NCBI GenBank assembly: GCA_037962975.1
Contig: CM075673.1
Location: 149,378,667-149,442,666 of the forward strand
From: Clitoria ternatea
Lineage: Eukaryota > Streptophyta > Magnoliopsida > Fabales > Fabaceae
Direction: 5' to 3'
Length of the DNA stretch: 64,000 nucleotides
Under the pieces are notes generated by a model that worked only from the letters and a program-made list of their open reading frames with translations, was not told the origin of the DNA and ran no database searches. A program made the position numbers and the translations under genes. Shown piece by piece: positions 1 to 11,420 of the stretch (position 1 is its first letter; the number at the start of each line of letters is the position of its first letter).

Positions 1-1000
1 TGCTTGGCTTTGCTATCTTTGAGAAGTCCTTGATGAATCTCTTGTAAAATCCAACATGACCAAGAAAACTTTTGATACCCTTCACATTGGTTGGTGGTGG
101 AAGTTTTTCAATAATTTTAACATTTACGTTATCAACCTCAATCCTTTTACAGAGATCTTATGTCCTAGCACCACACCTTCAGTCACTATAAAATGACATT
201 TTTCTCAGTTCAGCACAAGTTGGCATCAATACACCGCTTTAGCATGATGTTCAAGTTCTCCAAGCACTGATCAAATAAATCGCCAAATATAGAGAAATCA
301 TCCAGGAATGCTTCAATACAGTTTTCTACTAGATCTGAAAAAAATTGCTAACGTGCAATGTTGGAATGTTGTCGGTGCATTACATAGCCCAAAAGGCAAT
401 AGAACATTGGAATGTTGCTGGAATGTTTTCTCCTGATCATCTGGATCTACTGAAATCTAATTATATCTGAGTAACCATCCAAAAAATAATAGAATACTTG
501 CCCTGATAATCTTTCCAACATTTGATCCATGAAAGGCAAGAGAAAATGATCATTCCTAATGGCTTGATTTAATTTTCTATAATTAACGCACATTCTTCAA
601 CTAATGATTGTTCTTGTTGGGATTAATTCATTTTTATTATTATAAAAAAATCCATACCTCCCTTCTTAGGAACTACCTGAACCGGACTGACCTAGGCAAT
701 ATCAGAAATTGGATAGGTCATTCTCATATTAAGCAACTTCATAACTTCTTTGTTGACTACCTCTTTCATGGTGGGCTTCAATCGCCTTTAAGGTTGAGCT
801 ACAGGCTAGTAATCTTGTTCCATATGGATTTTATACATATAATAAAAAGGACTGATACCTTTCAAATCAGATAAAGTCTGACCTATTGCACCCTTATTAG
901 CTTTGACTATTGAGATCAACTTTTCTTCATCTGAAGTAGTTAAGGTATTACTAATCACCACTAGCTTGTGTCCTCCATTTGCAAGAAAAACATATTTCAA
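1..1000 (-). pseudogene. pol: Athila-type reverse transcriptase fragment
   Basis: The reverse complement carries a reverse transcriptase core. The catalytic FLDD box (Athila form of YxDD) is encoded at 297-308, followed by a segment reading roughly SIFGDLFDQCLENL, typical of the RT palm. Several stops and shifts interrupt the frame. It continues left out of the window, so RNase H and integrase are not seen. Confidence 0.65.
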
Positions 1001-1326
1001 ATGTTAAGGTAACTCTTTTAACTCTAGCTTCTAATATTCAGGTATACCCTTCTCCTATAATTTTCTAGTCTGTGCTTCATTTGATGGATTTTTTAGCTGA
1101 ATCTAACTCTTTTAAGCATCCATCAATTTCTGTTTCTTCTTCATCATCAAGGTCTTCACATGCATACATTAATGCTTTTCTATTGGACTTGATTTGGTTA
1201 ATTTCTTTTTTGCTGTTAGAAAAATTTCATCCTATACATCCATTCTGAAACATTGTTGTTTGTCTTTGGGGTGTTGCATTGTTTTAAAAACATTAATGTT
1301 GACTTCATCATTTTACACTCTGACTT

Positions 1327-1773
1327 TCAATTTGCCATATCTACATTGATAATGACTTTGGTTGTTTTCGTAAAAGATCTTCCTAGTATCAAAGGAACTT
1401 CAACATCTTCTTCAATATCCATAACAACAAAATCCACAAGGAACATAGATTTGTCAACTTTAACCAGAACATCCTTTGCCACATCATATGGGTACTTTAT
1501 TAATCTATCAGCTAACTGTAGAGTTATTTTTGTTGCTCTAACTTTGAGATCCATAATTCTCTTCAGCATGGACAATGGCATCAGATTTATACTAGACCCT
1601 AAATCAAGTAAGGCTTTTCCTACTGGTACTATCCTAATAGTAACAGGAATAGTGAAACTATTGGGATCCTTGGATCTCTGAGGTAGTGATTTTTGAATTA
1701 TAACATTGTACCCTACCTCTAATTCCACTATCTCTTCTGTGAATCTTCTTTTCTTTGTGAGGAGATCTTTCAT
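1327..1773 (-). pseudogene. Athila-type aspartic protease region of gag-pol
   Basis: A 148-codon open stretch contains KDPNSFTIPVTI, then LDLGSSINLMPLSML, then an ILGRSF segment. These are the hallmark blocks of the retropepsin-like region in Athila polyproteins. The catalytic motif would be D-x-G; here it reads LDLGSS. The stretch is cut from gag and RT by stops and frameshifts, so it is a relic. Confidence 0.7.
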
Positions 1774-2735
1774 AAATTTAGCATATGTTAGTATTTACTC
1801 CATGGCTTCCACAAAGGGTATATTGATTTGCAATCGTTTGAAAATATCCATGAATCTTGCAAACTGTCTCTCCTTGTCTTTCTTTGAGGGACTAAAAGGA
1901 TATGGTAGATTCTTTATCTAGGAAACCTGTACCTTAATCTTCTCCTTCTTTTTCTTATTCTTTCTACTATCTCCCTCTCTTTGTTTTTCTTTTTGTTTAT
2001 TTATATCACTATTACACACTCTTCTTTATCATTTTCTTCTCTTCCCTCACACTTATTTTTTCTTTTTCATTTTCTTTTCTTTCCAAAACTTCATCTTCAA
2101 CGGCCAATTTTTCACCAACCCCTCTTCCTAACACTTTACCCCTTATTGTAGTGATTGACTTGCAATGCTCTTTAGGATTAGTCTGAGTGTTGACTGAAAA
2201 ATGAATTCCCTATTGATCTGCTAGTTCTTTGGTTAACTGTCCAACCTATCTCTAAATTTCTGATTGAAGCTTCTGTATTTTTTTGGTTGGATAAAGAAGC
2301 TTGCATGAATTCTCCAGAGTATCCTGCAATTAGTTGTTCTTTCATGCATTGAAGGATAATGTTGTTATTGTTGATAGGGAAGATGACTATTAGATGGACC
2401 AGCATCTTGTTTCCACTTAAGATTCTAATTTTGATTATTTCTCCAACCCTACGAAAAATTGTTAGGATAATTATTATTGGAGAAATTACCTGGTCTTCCT
2501 TGATTGTTTATGTAATGGATTTCTTCTTCTGGTGGATTATTCTAATAAGAGTAGTGACCATTTAGATGATCACCTCCATGGAAATCACATCTCATAGGTT
2601 GATGTTCACCAAGAGAAGATTACATAACATGTAATTGTTGAGGTAGTTTAGACATCTGTTAGGTTAATGCTTCAATTTGCTAAGTTAAAATTTTATTCTG
2701 AGCCAAAATAGCATCAGTTATGTTCAAATCCAGTA

Positions 2736-3368
2736 TTATTTTCTTTGAATAATATATCTATCATGTTGAGCTTGATAGTCCATAGAAGCTAATGCATCAA
2801 TGATTCTTGTTACTTGCTCTTCATCCACAGTCATCATTGTCCCTTCTGCGGTTGCATCTAGAATCATCTTGGTATCAGACCTCAAACCATTATAGAAAAT
2901 GTTTAGTTTAGCTATATCGTCAAATCCATGATTTGGAAATCTTATTAACAAGGAATTGCATCTTTCCCAAGCCTTACAGAATGGTTCATCTAGTCCTTGC
3001 CTAAAAGTGGAAATGTTAGAGTTTACCTTGATGTAACGGGAATATAGGAAGAATTTGTTCAAGAATGTTTTCTTTACATCACTTCAGCTGGTCAAACTTT
3101 AGTTTGGATAAGATTTCAACCATTCCTTTACTTTACCTGCTAATGAAAAAGGAAATAAATGTAAGTATACAGATTTTATATCACCTTCTTCAAAACCTAT
3201 ATTTCCTATTAATTCATAAAAAATGGAAAGATGTGTATATGGGTCTTCAATATCCATTCCCGTGAACTGATGAACACTGATCAAGCTAAGGAAAGTTGGC
3301 TTCATCTCCAGTGATCTAATGGTGAGTGATATTGCTATGTTAGAGAAGTGTCTTGGCTCTTGTTGCAT
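2736..3368 (-). pseudogene. gag: Athila-type gag fragment (frameshifted)
   Basis: Two overlapping minus-strand open pieces, 3368-3099 and 3062-2736, together resemble the capsid region of Athila gag. The first has a DPYTHLSIFYEL segment followed by LFPFSLAGKVKEWL. The second has GLDEPFCKAWERCNSLL and a YNGLRSDTK stretch. A frameshift near 3063-3099 separates them. Sequence between 3369 and 3700 is likely the decayed start of gag. Confidence 0.65.
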
Positions 3369-3702
3369 AGCATAGTCTCCAAGTATCTTCTAGGTAGAAT
3401 TGGTTCTTCACTAGCCATATTTTTAGATTCTTGCTTTGTTGGACTTTTTGTGATGGGAGTATTAGAATCATTTTACTTGTCCTTGCTTCTTCTTCTTGTT
3501 CGTGCTTCGTTTCTTTCTAGCTGTCTTTTCTATTTCCGAGGCAAATTCTAATTGATCTTAAAAAACTTGACCTCTTAATAACATAAATCAAAGACAATTC
3601 AAGCAAGGATTAGCATAGGATACAAATTGAAATAAACAAACAAAATCAAGAAAACTATTCACAATGCTTAATTAGGTAAACTAAGAACGTCAAAGGGACA
3701 CT

Positions 3703-3720
3703 ATACCCGACAACGGTGCC
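3703..3720 (-). other. Primer-binding site of the Athila-type element
   Basis: On the minus strand this reads TTTGGCACCGTTGTCGGG, close to the TGGCGCCGTTGCCGGGGA-type site used by many plant Ty3 elements. Its position just before gag fits. No LTR abuts it directly; the nearest LTR end is at 4452. Confidence 0.6.
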
Positions 3721-4451
3721 AAACATCAATAGAGCGTACAATTCACTAAATTTGAATATAGTTTTAATATCCTTATTCTTATCATAATGAGTTCTAAGTA
3801 TCCCAGAGGCATGGGGAAGTATTACCTTGGAAAGAAATTCGGGCATCAAGAACCCACCATCTTCAAACAAAGCCCTATGCTCAATAATACAATTAAGGAG
3901 TGGACTATTTATTTTAAATGCTTGACGCTGTAAGCTACTGATAGAAGTACAAAGGCGCATTACCTTAGAATGACTATTTCGATCCTTATTTAGTCCGAAA
4001 TAGATGAAGAAACTCTTAGCATCGGGTGAACTCATACACCGCTGAGTGTTGTAGATTTGGCCTGTAGGGTTGCTTAAATAACCACCATACATATCTGAGA
4101 GATTTAACCACATTCGGTCCCGCGGCTACAATACCAGGACTAACGAGATCTCTCTCTCCCTCACTTTTTGGCGCCAAAAACCGGTCAGCCCGGCCAGGGC
4201 GCACAGAGGTCTGTCCCGGTCCTACGTTCAATGCAGTGGCGGTTTACCCCGCTTTCCTTTCGGTCAGCTGCCCCTCAACCGCTTAAGGGGACTTTATCTC
4301 AAATTGGATAACATATCGCGCTCTTTCATTCTAATGATCTTAGGGGTCAGTTTTCTTTCTGTTTTCACGAATCCCAATAGGCTAGGGAAAAGCAATGAAT
4401 ATAGGGTTTGACTCCCTTTCCGAAGTAGGCATCGGAAGTAGATGCGGAACT
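3721..4451. other. GC-rich block of unknown origin between PBS and LTR
   Basis: About 730 bp separate the primer site from the LTR although these should be nearly adjacent. From about 4110 to 4440 the base composition is near 50 percent GC, against roughly 30 percent on both sides, and the sequence is non-repetitive. Minus-strand frames stay open for 152 and 71 codons, but I recognise no protein. An organellar (mitochondrial-type) insertion is possible from composition alone. I could not match it to a specific organelle gene. Confidence 0.35.
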
Positions 4452-5678
4452 TGTTGAAAATTTAACAAGCGTACCAAAATCAATTATATATAATAGTTTG
4501 AAAATAAGAGTGTCAATCCCACGAGGAATGATTTTAATTAAAATTCAAAGTTTTATACTTACTAAGCATATATACATGGAAGATAGATCTGTTCATGATG
4601 GATTTTGTAGTTAAATAAACTAAATTATAGAACAAGCATAAAATAGTAACAAGATAAATGATAAAGAGAATTTAGTGGGAGAAACTAGGTTTGAATTTCA
4701 TCTATCTCACTCGTTTGTATCGTGGATAAATAAATACATATAGCATTTGAAATTATTAATATTGATGCAACATACATAAATCATTTATACTAATTCCTCA
4801 AGTATAAAATTCTCAAGAAAATCTTTTGAATACAGATCCCTCATATATATAATAGATTATCCAACGATCATATGTTATAAAGCAATCGATATATTAAAAT
4901 ATATTCCTAGCAATTCAATACATCGAGTATTTTCATTTAGAGTGGATTTCCAGAAACACTTTCCAATTAATTCTAAAAATCAAATTCAAGAATCTATTGA
5001 TCAGATAGAATCAAACATTAAGATCAGAATGCAATATCAATATCAAATAGGCACGAATTTACTATATATAAATATCACCAGAATACATTCGAGTTCGAAT
5101 CAATTACATACAATCCCCAAAAAGGAAATTAGCTACTCGTGGTAGCAATGATATAATAAGAATTGAAGAAGGATTGAAGAAAACAACTTCTGTAGCTCTT
5201 CGTTTTGTTCTCTACTTCCGTCCTCTATTTTCTCTCTCTAAAAACAAATTCCCCTTTTTTCATATTTTGAAGCTTTTATATAATTGACCTCTTGATTGAG
5301 CTAGCCAATTTTCACTCAAGTGAAGAGTACTTCAGCTTGATGAAAGGTCTCCTTGGCCAGTTCTCACTCAAGCAAGAGGATTTTTCAATCAAGCGAGAGT
5401 ACTCTGAAGCATCTTTCATCAAAGGCCATTCTAGCTTACTTCTTTTGATTTCTTTAAGATTCTTCCAATCCTTTCCTTCTTGCATCCTTAATTACCTAAA
5501 ATTTATACAAAAATAGGATCAAATACCTTCATTTATAACAAGACTCAGAAATATACATTTGGATTCAATAATTCTTCAATTAGGGGAAATTAACATCTAA
5601 TGAATTCAATTAAGACCAAAAAGTGTCATAATTCCATATAAAAATTTACTAACAATCGACCCTTATCAATCTCCAACA
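4452..5678 (-). repeat. Athila-type LTR
   Basis: The segment begins TGTTG and ends CAACA, giving TG...CA inverted termini. Near its left end (the 3' end in element sense) is a GTGTCAATCCCACGAGG segment like that found near the end of plant Ty3 LTRs. The right end lies directly against integrase sequence of the next element. It is about 1227 bp. It holds no gene; a short open frame at 5292-5516 lies in LTR text with repeated TCAAGC(G/A)AGAG motifs. Confidence 0.5.
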
Positions 5679-8600
5679 TTAAAACACATATTCTAAACCT
5701 TCTTATTGGAGGGTGGCTTTTGCCTTTTTAGCCTAATTTTGAATAAAAGTTGTATCTCGTACTTCATGCAGGGCATCTAATTCATTTATGATTCTTGAAT
5801 CATTGTCCATTTCTTTGAATTGCAAAAGTCTAAGAGAGATTTGGTTAATTTCAACTGAGATTACTGCTTTTACACCGTACGTTAACTGAAATGAGGACTT
5901 GAAAGTTAAATAATATAGGCTTGTTCGATATGCCCACAACACATGATGTAATTGGTTGCTCCATTCCCCTTTTGCATCTCCCAACCGCTTCTTCAAACCT
6001 TTCAAAATTTCCCTATTTACAACCTCGGCTTGCCCATTAGTTTGAGGATGCTTTATCAAGGAGAATATTTGTTAGATTTGGAGCCCTTTGAGTAGATCCA
6101 CAAATTTGGCGTTAGTGAATTGTGTTTGTTATCAGTACTGATGCGCCTAGTATTCCAAACGGGGTGGTGATGTTTTCATAAATAAAATGACGGGTTCTTG
6201 TGGACGTTATGTGGACCACGACCTCAATTTCAATCCACCCGGTGAAGTAATCCATGCCAACTAGGAGGTATTTGACTCCGCCTGGAGCCTTCAACAAAGG
6301 GCCTAAAATATCTAAACCCTATTGAATTATAGGCCATGGAACGACCGAGGTGAATAGTTCTTCTGCCAGGACATGGTGTAGGTTACCATACTTCTGACAT
6401 GGGTCGTATTTCTTCACATGCTTCAAGACATCTTTCATCATTGTGGGCTACTGGTACCCAACTCGAAGGATTTTTCTTGCCAAGCTTCCACATGTCCCCT
6501 CACTAACCTTGACCATGACATCGACAGTTTCTGCTTCAGTTAGACACTTAAGATATGAGGTTGAAAACTCGCTGCAAAAAAGTTTCCTGTCAATCAAGAC
6601 ATAGTTTGACAACTATTTCTTTAACTTATTTTTTCAAGTGGGTTTGTTGGGAGTTGCCCATTAACAATATTACGAATAATGGGTATGACCCATGAGTCAT
6701 CTACAAATGCCTTAGCTTGGATGATGTACACCCTGATAGGCGCGGTGATGCTCAGAAGTTTTATATTTTGCTTGATTGTTGGACACTTTAAAATTAAACC
6801 TTAAAGAAATTTCAACATGCATCCCAACCTTGTTTTCTACCATAATTCTTGCATTGCACCCATTTTCATTAAACGAATCATCAACATATATGGCCCAATG
6901 GGCCTGAGATGAGGATGATTCTTCTCCTGTGAGTTTGACCATGTAATCAGCTAGCACGTAGGCTTTGATAGTCGTTCTTGGCTAGTAGGAGATATCAAAT
7001 CAGACAACTCAATTGCCCATTTTATCATCTGTCTTGCTAGGTCTGGTTTATGGAGTATCATCCACAAAGGTAGATCGATGCATACTATTATGGGATAGGC
7101 ATGGAAGTATTGTCGAAGTCTTCTTGACGCCTTAGCTAGAGCCATAGTGGCCTTTTCCAGATTTTGGTATCGGATTTCAACCCCTTTGAGAGCTTTCCCA
7201 TAAAATACATCGTTCATTTCCCCTTGATAGTTTCTTTGACCAAGACTACACCTAACGCCTTATCAGATACTGACAATTATATGTAAAGCTACTCCCAAGA
7301 GTCTAGTTTCATCAACATCGAAAGACTAGTGAGGACATCTTTCAAGCTTTGAAATATTTTTCTTGTTCTTCTCCTCATTCAAACTTTCTTCAGGATTTTA
7401 TACAAAGGGAGTGACTAGTGTACCGTTTTTGGCACGAACCAGGATAACACCGCTACTTTTCCATTCACGATATAACAAAAGACAACTCGATTATTGACAA
7501 ATATAATTTTTTCCTCGTCATCCTTCCATATAGGAATTTGATTATATATGGATATGTGTCCATAAACAACAGAAACTGATATCTGGAGGAGTCATCCACC
7601 ATTTGGTCAATGCTAGGGAGTGAGTATAGATCTTTTGGACAACACTTATTAAGACTAGTGAAGTTTATGCATATTTACCACTTCTCATTGGCCTTCTTTA
7701 CCATGACAACATTAGACACCTAGGACGAATATTGTATTTCTCGAATGAAATCGGATTTTAGTAATTTGTCCATTTGTTCACAAGCTGCTTATTGCTTTTC
7801 TAGCCCCGTCCTCCTATTCTTTTGGGCTATGGCTTTGGACTTAGAATACACCGCCGGCTTGTGATAACAGAAGTTGTGATTAATACCTGGCATATCGACT
7901 ATCGTCCAAGCAAATAGATGCTTAAACTCTATTAATAATTCTACCAACTATTTTTCCACATTAGTTCCTAAGCTATCATTTAAGTTTATAGTCCTAATTG
8001 AATCATCTCCCAACATGATGGCTTTTGTTTCACCCTCTAGGGTCGGTCTAACCAGGTTCAAGGGATCAAACACTAGTTTTTCTCTAGGATCCAAATCTAT
8101 GAGACTTACTAACCCTAGAACTGATCCTCCATCATTCAACTTCCCTTTTTTAATGTTGTCCTTAACTTTTACCATCTGAAGGCTTAGATTGTAACAATAT
8201 CAGGCCATCTGTTGATCTCATCTAACTCTTGTCAATGAATTTAATAAGCAAATAGGAAGTAGAAATTAATGCTTCCAATGCATTTAATGACAACCTTCCT
8301 AGGATACTATTGAAAGATGACTTGACATCAATAACCAACACCCTTGTATGCATCGTCCTTGACCCTTACTCTCCTTCAAAAGTTAAACAGGTGTCAAGAT
8401 ATCCTTTGATGGGTTGTTTTGCTCTGGTAAACATGGTTAGGTCTTAGGTATAGGGTTGAATATCCATATCGGTCAAGCTTTTTTTTTAAAAAATAATTAT
8501 AGAAAATTACATTGTGGGAGCTTCCTTGATCCACGGGTAGTCATCGTATGGTTTTAGTTTCCATCACAACCTAAATGACTACTACATCATCACCTCCCGA

Positions 8601-10330
8601 GAAATGTTGGGCCGAATTCATCATTAGTGAAGGCTATGGGGGGTGTCTGAACCTCACACTAGAATGACTTGTTGTTTAGCTTTGTTTGTACGGACATGAT
8701 CATGCAAAGATAATTCTTTTGTGCATAGTTTAAAACTTTACCCCCAACAAATCCTCCCGATATCATGTCTATAACCTATCTTTCCCCCTTGGATGAGGGC
8801 ATTTCGAATTATTCTTCATCATCAACAATATTGTCTATCATTGTTTTTCCTATATCTGCCGTAGACGTCCTTTTTGTACTTTTTCCCTTGTCAGCATTTA
8901 GGGAACGATCTTGACATTAGGGTTTCTCTCTTTTTGGCTCATTGCCACTTTTTGGCCTAAACAAGTATTGCTTCATTTTTTCTTGATCAACTCCCTAATA
9001 GCGTTTTTCAATTGTCGACACTCATCAGTGTTGTAACTAGTTTGCTTAAGGAATTCACAATATTGGCTCATGTTTTCTGGATGCTTCATTGGTGCTGGCT
9101 TTCTAATCCTGTACAACATTAGTCCAAGCCTTCCGATTTCCTAAAGGATTTTACCAAGCTGAGTTGTTAAACAGGCCTAGTGTGTAAAATTTACCATCTT
9201 TTTGTCTCTACTTTGAGGAGTTACATCCTGGTTGTAACTTTTGCCTTGATTATCACTTTTGACCACTCTTCAATCCTGAGCTGGGATCTTAGGTTCTGGT
9301 GGTGTAGCCTTATTTTATGTCGTGGTGAGGTGTATTTTTTTCTCGATATACTTAATGGCCTTTCTTCTAAATTCTTTAAATGTTTTAGGTTCCCCCTTTA
9401 AGAAAGATAAGGCAAAGAGTGATTGCGGTTGCAAGGCTTCAATGAATATATTCAGTTGGATTTGTTTAGTCAATCCAGGAGCCTACACAGCCTATTTATA
9501 AAACCTATTCAAAAATTCTCTAAGACTTTCATCTTCACCTTGTTTGATCTAAGTCAAGGTATGGAAAGCCTTTAGGACATCCTGAGATATGATGAAGTGG
9601 TCCAAGAAAGCTTGGGCCAATTCCTCCCAAGAATCTATGGACCATAGTGACAGTCCCTTAAACCAGCCCTATGCTTCGATAGCCAAGGTTCTTGGGAACA
9701 TCCTATACATCATGTCTTCTTCGGCTCCTAAGAATAAGGATTTATTCATGCTGGCATCCAAATTCCTTCCTAGGTCTATTTACCCGGTATATTTTCCAAT
9801 AGACAACGGTTAGGGGGTTTAAAGATTCCTTGGTATAAAGACATTCATTAATCTCCTAGAGAATGATATATTAAAACGGTATTCACCAAATCTCCCATTG
9901 TTGGCAAGGCTCTTCTTTGACTATTAGGGTGTTCCATCCTTAAGGTAGATTCCTGATTATCATCATATGTTGGGATTTGTAAGTAATCTGGAGATGTCGA
10001 GATCTCCAATGCTTGCCTTCGGGGTATGGATACAACTTTATCCTTTGCTTCCTTTACCCTTGTCTGTTTGAGCTCTTAGAGTTTGGCTTATAGCTATCGA
10101 ATTAATTCATCCATTGGATTAGGATGCACTATAGTCGTTGTTCTTCCTCGGACGGGTTCAACCCCAGCGTTTCCATGATCCGGTGTTGTATTCTAAACTA
10201 TGCGGCTCCACACGAGTCATGTCTAGGATGTGTCCCTCTAGTGTGGTATGTTGTCTAGATGGATCCATTCTTAACTTTTTGCTTTAATGCTTGACTTCTT
10301 GTTTCTATTTTGTGGAGTATGGGACTTTAT
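5668..10330 (-). pseudogene. gag-pol: Broken gag-pol of the Tat-lineage relic
   Basis: Aligning by eye to the intact polyprotein at 48344-53815: gag lies about 8950-10330. The protease-to-RT linker is at 7948-8175 (segment LVSLIDLDPREKL). RT remnants are at about 7380-7900, the first RNase H at 6951-7217, the second RNase H at 6712-6957 (IYVDDSFNENG) and integrase at 5733-6620 (HPQTNGQAEVVNRE). There are many stops and frameshifts. The RT segment carrying the YIDD catalytic box is missing near 7460-7480. The last recognisable coding is an FNVGD-like box at about 5670. Confidence 0.7.
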
Positions 10331-10337
10331 TTACAAG

Positions 10338-10355
10338 TCCCACGGGGTGTGCCAA
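10338..10355 (-). other. Primer-binding site of the Tat relic
   Basis: Plus strand TCCCACGGGGTGTGCCAA directly abuts the LTR start at 10356. It matches the primer site of the intact element (53861-53880) except for two positions in the shared stretch. Confidence 0.6.
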
Positions 10356-10888
10356 TGTATTATCTAGTATGTCGAGGGTAATTTGAATACTCTCTCAACT
10401 GGTATGGAACCTCACTCCCACTCTAATATTATGCCGATTCAGTGGGAATATAGTATTATAGAACACTAGCTTAGGGGAAGCTCAATGCCTTCTACCTCGG
10501 TATTCGAGGTTCTCGTGATACACCATTTGGAACAAAAGGTGATGGTACCTGCAAAGACTCTTTGAAGCTCAAGTCAATATGGATTTAATGATACCATAAC
10601 ATTTAGAGTAATAAATGACTTACTTAATTCATTATAAATGATGGTATTTATAGCCTTTGTGGATGTCCAACTCATGATTTGACATATGATATGTGACTAA
10701 GCTATTTTTCAGTCAAGTTGCAACCTATGTTCAAAGGGTCTGACTTGCTTGCAGGTTTTTTGGTTGGTATCCTTACAGTAAGCATACCGGTCATACTGAC
10801 GGCCAGTTTATGCAATCTTATTGGACCCATGCCTTTGGCCTTTAGTGTGTCATCCTTTGGTTTAGGGGCCGGTATGGATACCAAATCA
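10356..10888 (-). repeat. Tat-lineage LTR (relic)
   Basis: The segment begins TGTATT and ends AAATCA. An internal block (ACCTGCAAAGACTC, then GCTCAAGTCA) matches the LTRs at 38639 and 53881, so it belongs to the same broad lineage. It is 533 bp against 730 bp in the intact element. Confidence 0.65.
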
Positions 10889-11420
10889 TTTGTCCCCTAA
10901 CTTGTTACAATGATGGTATTGCTATGATAAGCTATGTCCGGCACCAGTTTTGTCTTTTTAATTTGTAGTGCAGCTTGTTTGGCCGAGGTGTCAGTTTATA
11001 GCAGACTTTCAAAGAAATAATTTGAAAATAAAATAAAATTAGAAAAATAAAATTCTATATAAGCATGATGACACATGTCATCTTTTCATGGACGCACCAT
11101 TTGGCCTCTCAGGATGCCTGTACGTTTGTGTTGTTTCATGGCTAAATGACAGGCTTATTTAAGTGTTATGGGCTGAGTCGTTTCGTCTTCCACTACGTCC
11201 TTTAGGCCACATCTGTTCACCTTCTAGGCCACTACCCCTAGAGCCTCTATAAATAGTGGACGTTGGCCAAGGGAATAACTCTTGCTTTCAAAGCTCCATA
11301 AATTTTGCTCCTATGGTGTGCTCCTTCTCATCTTGACAATATCCTAGCTCGCACTAGAAAAACTAAAAGTATAATCCCCATAGGTTGCCTCTCAATCCTG
11401 GCCACTTTCTTTTTACACTT
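10889..11420 (-). repeat. 3' internal tail of a Tat element, with PPT and antisense promoter relic
   Basis: Next to the LTR end is TTTGTCCCCTAACTTG, the counterpart of TATGTCCCCTAGCTTG beside the intact LTR. On the minus strand this gives a purine tract ending at the LTR. The block continues with text resembling the antisense-gene promoter region of the intact element, including a TATA box and a CTTGCTTTC leader, then loses similarity near 11420. Confidence 0.55.
11248..11255 (+). promoter_or_regulatory. TATA box of a lost antisense gene
   Basis: TATAAATA in the context GCCTCTATAAATAGTGG sits in the same place relative to the PPT as the TATA box at 39899-39906 of the intact element. The gene it would serve is truncated away. 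Confidence 0.4.

Larger units (their letters stand above)
1..3723 (-). mobile_element. Decayed Athila-lineage Ty3 retrotransposon, internal region
   Basis: Reading the minus strand from 3723 down to 1 gives primer-binding site, gag fragments, protease-region and reverse transcriptase in the order of a Ty3/gypsy element. The protease-region wording, with a LGSSINLMP-type segment, is typical of the Athila lineage. The gag fragments also look like Athila gag. Frameshifts and stops break every frame, so it is not functional. The element runs off the left edge inside RT, so the rest of pol and the other LTR are outside the window. Confidence 0.75.
5668..11420 (-). mobile_element. Decayed Tat-lineage Ty3 element with a single central LTR
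   Basis: The minus-strand order is 3' internal tail (11420-10889), PPT-like tract, LTR (10888-10356), primer site (10355-10338), gag, protease, partial RT, two RNase H domains and integrase down to 5668. All parts match the intact element at 38639-54682 but are badly decayed. It stops inside the integrase C-terminal region, at the junction with the Athila LTR. One LTR flanked by both PPT and PBS indicates a recombinant or permuted copy, not a normal insertion. Confidence 0.7.

Noticed and set aside
10718..10900. Hydrophobic 60-codon frame resembling a membrane peptide
   Set aside because: It lies entirely inside the Tat-relic LTR and runs into the PPT; open by chance.
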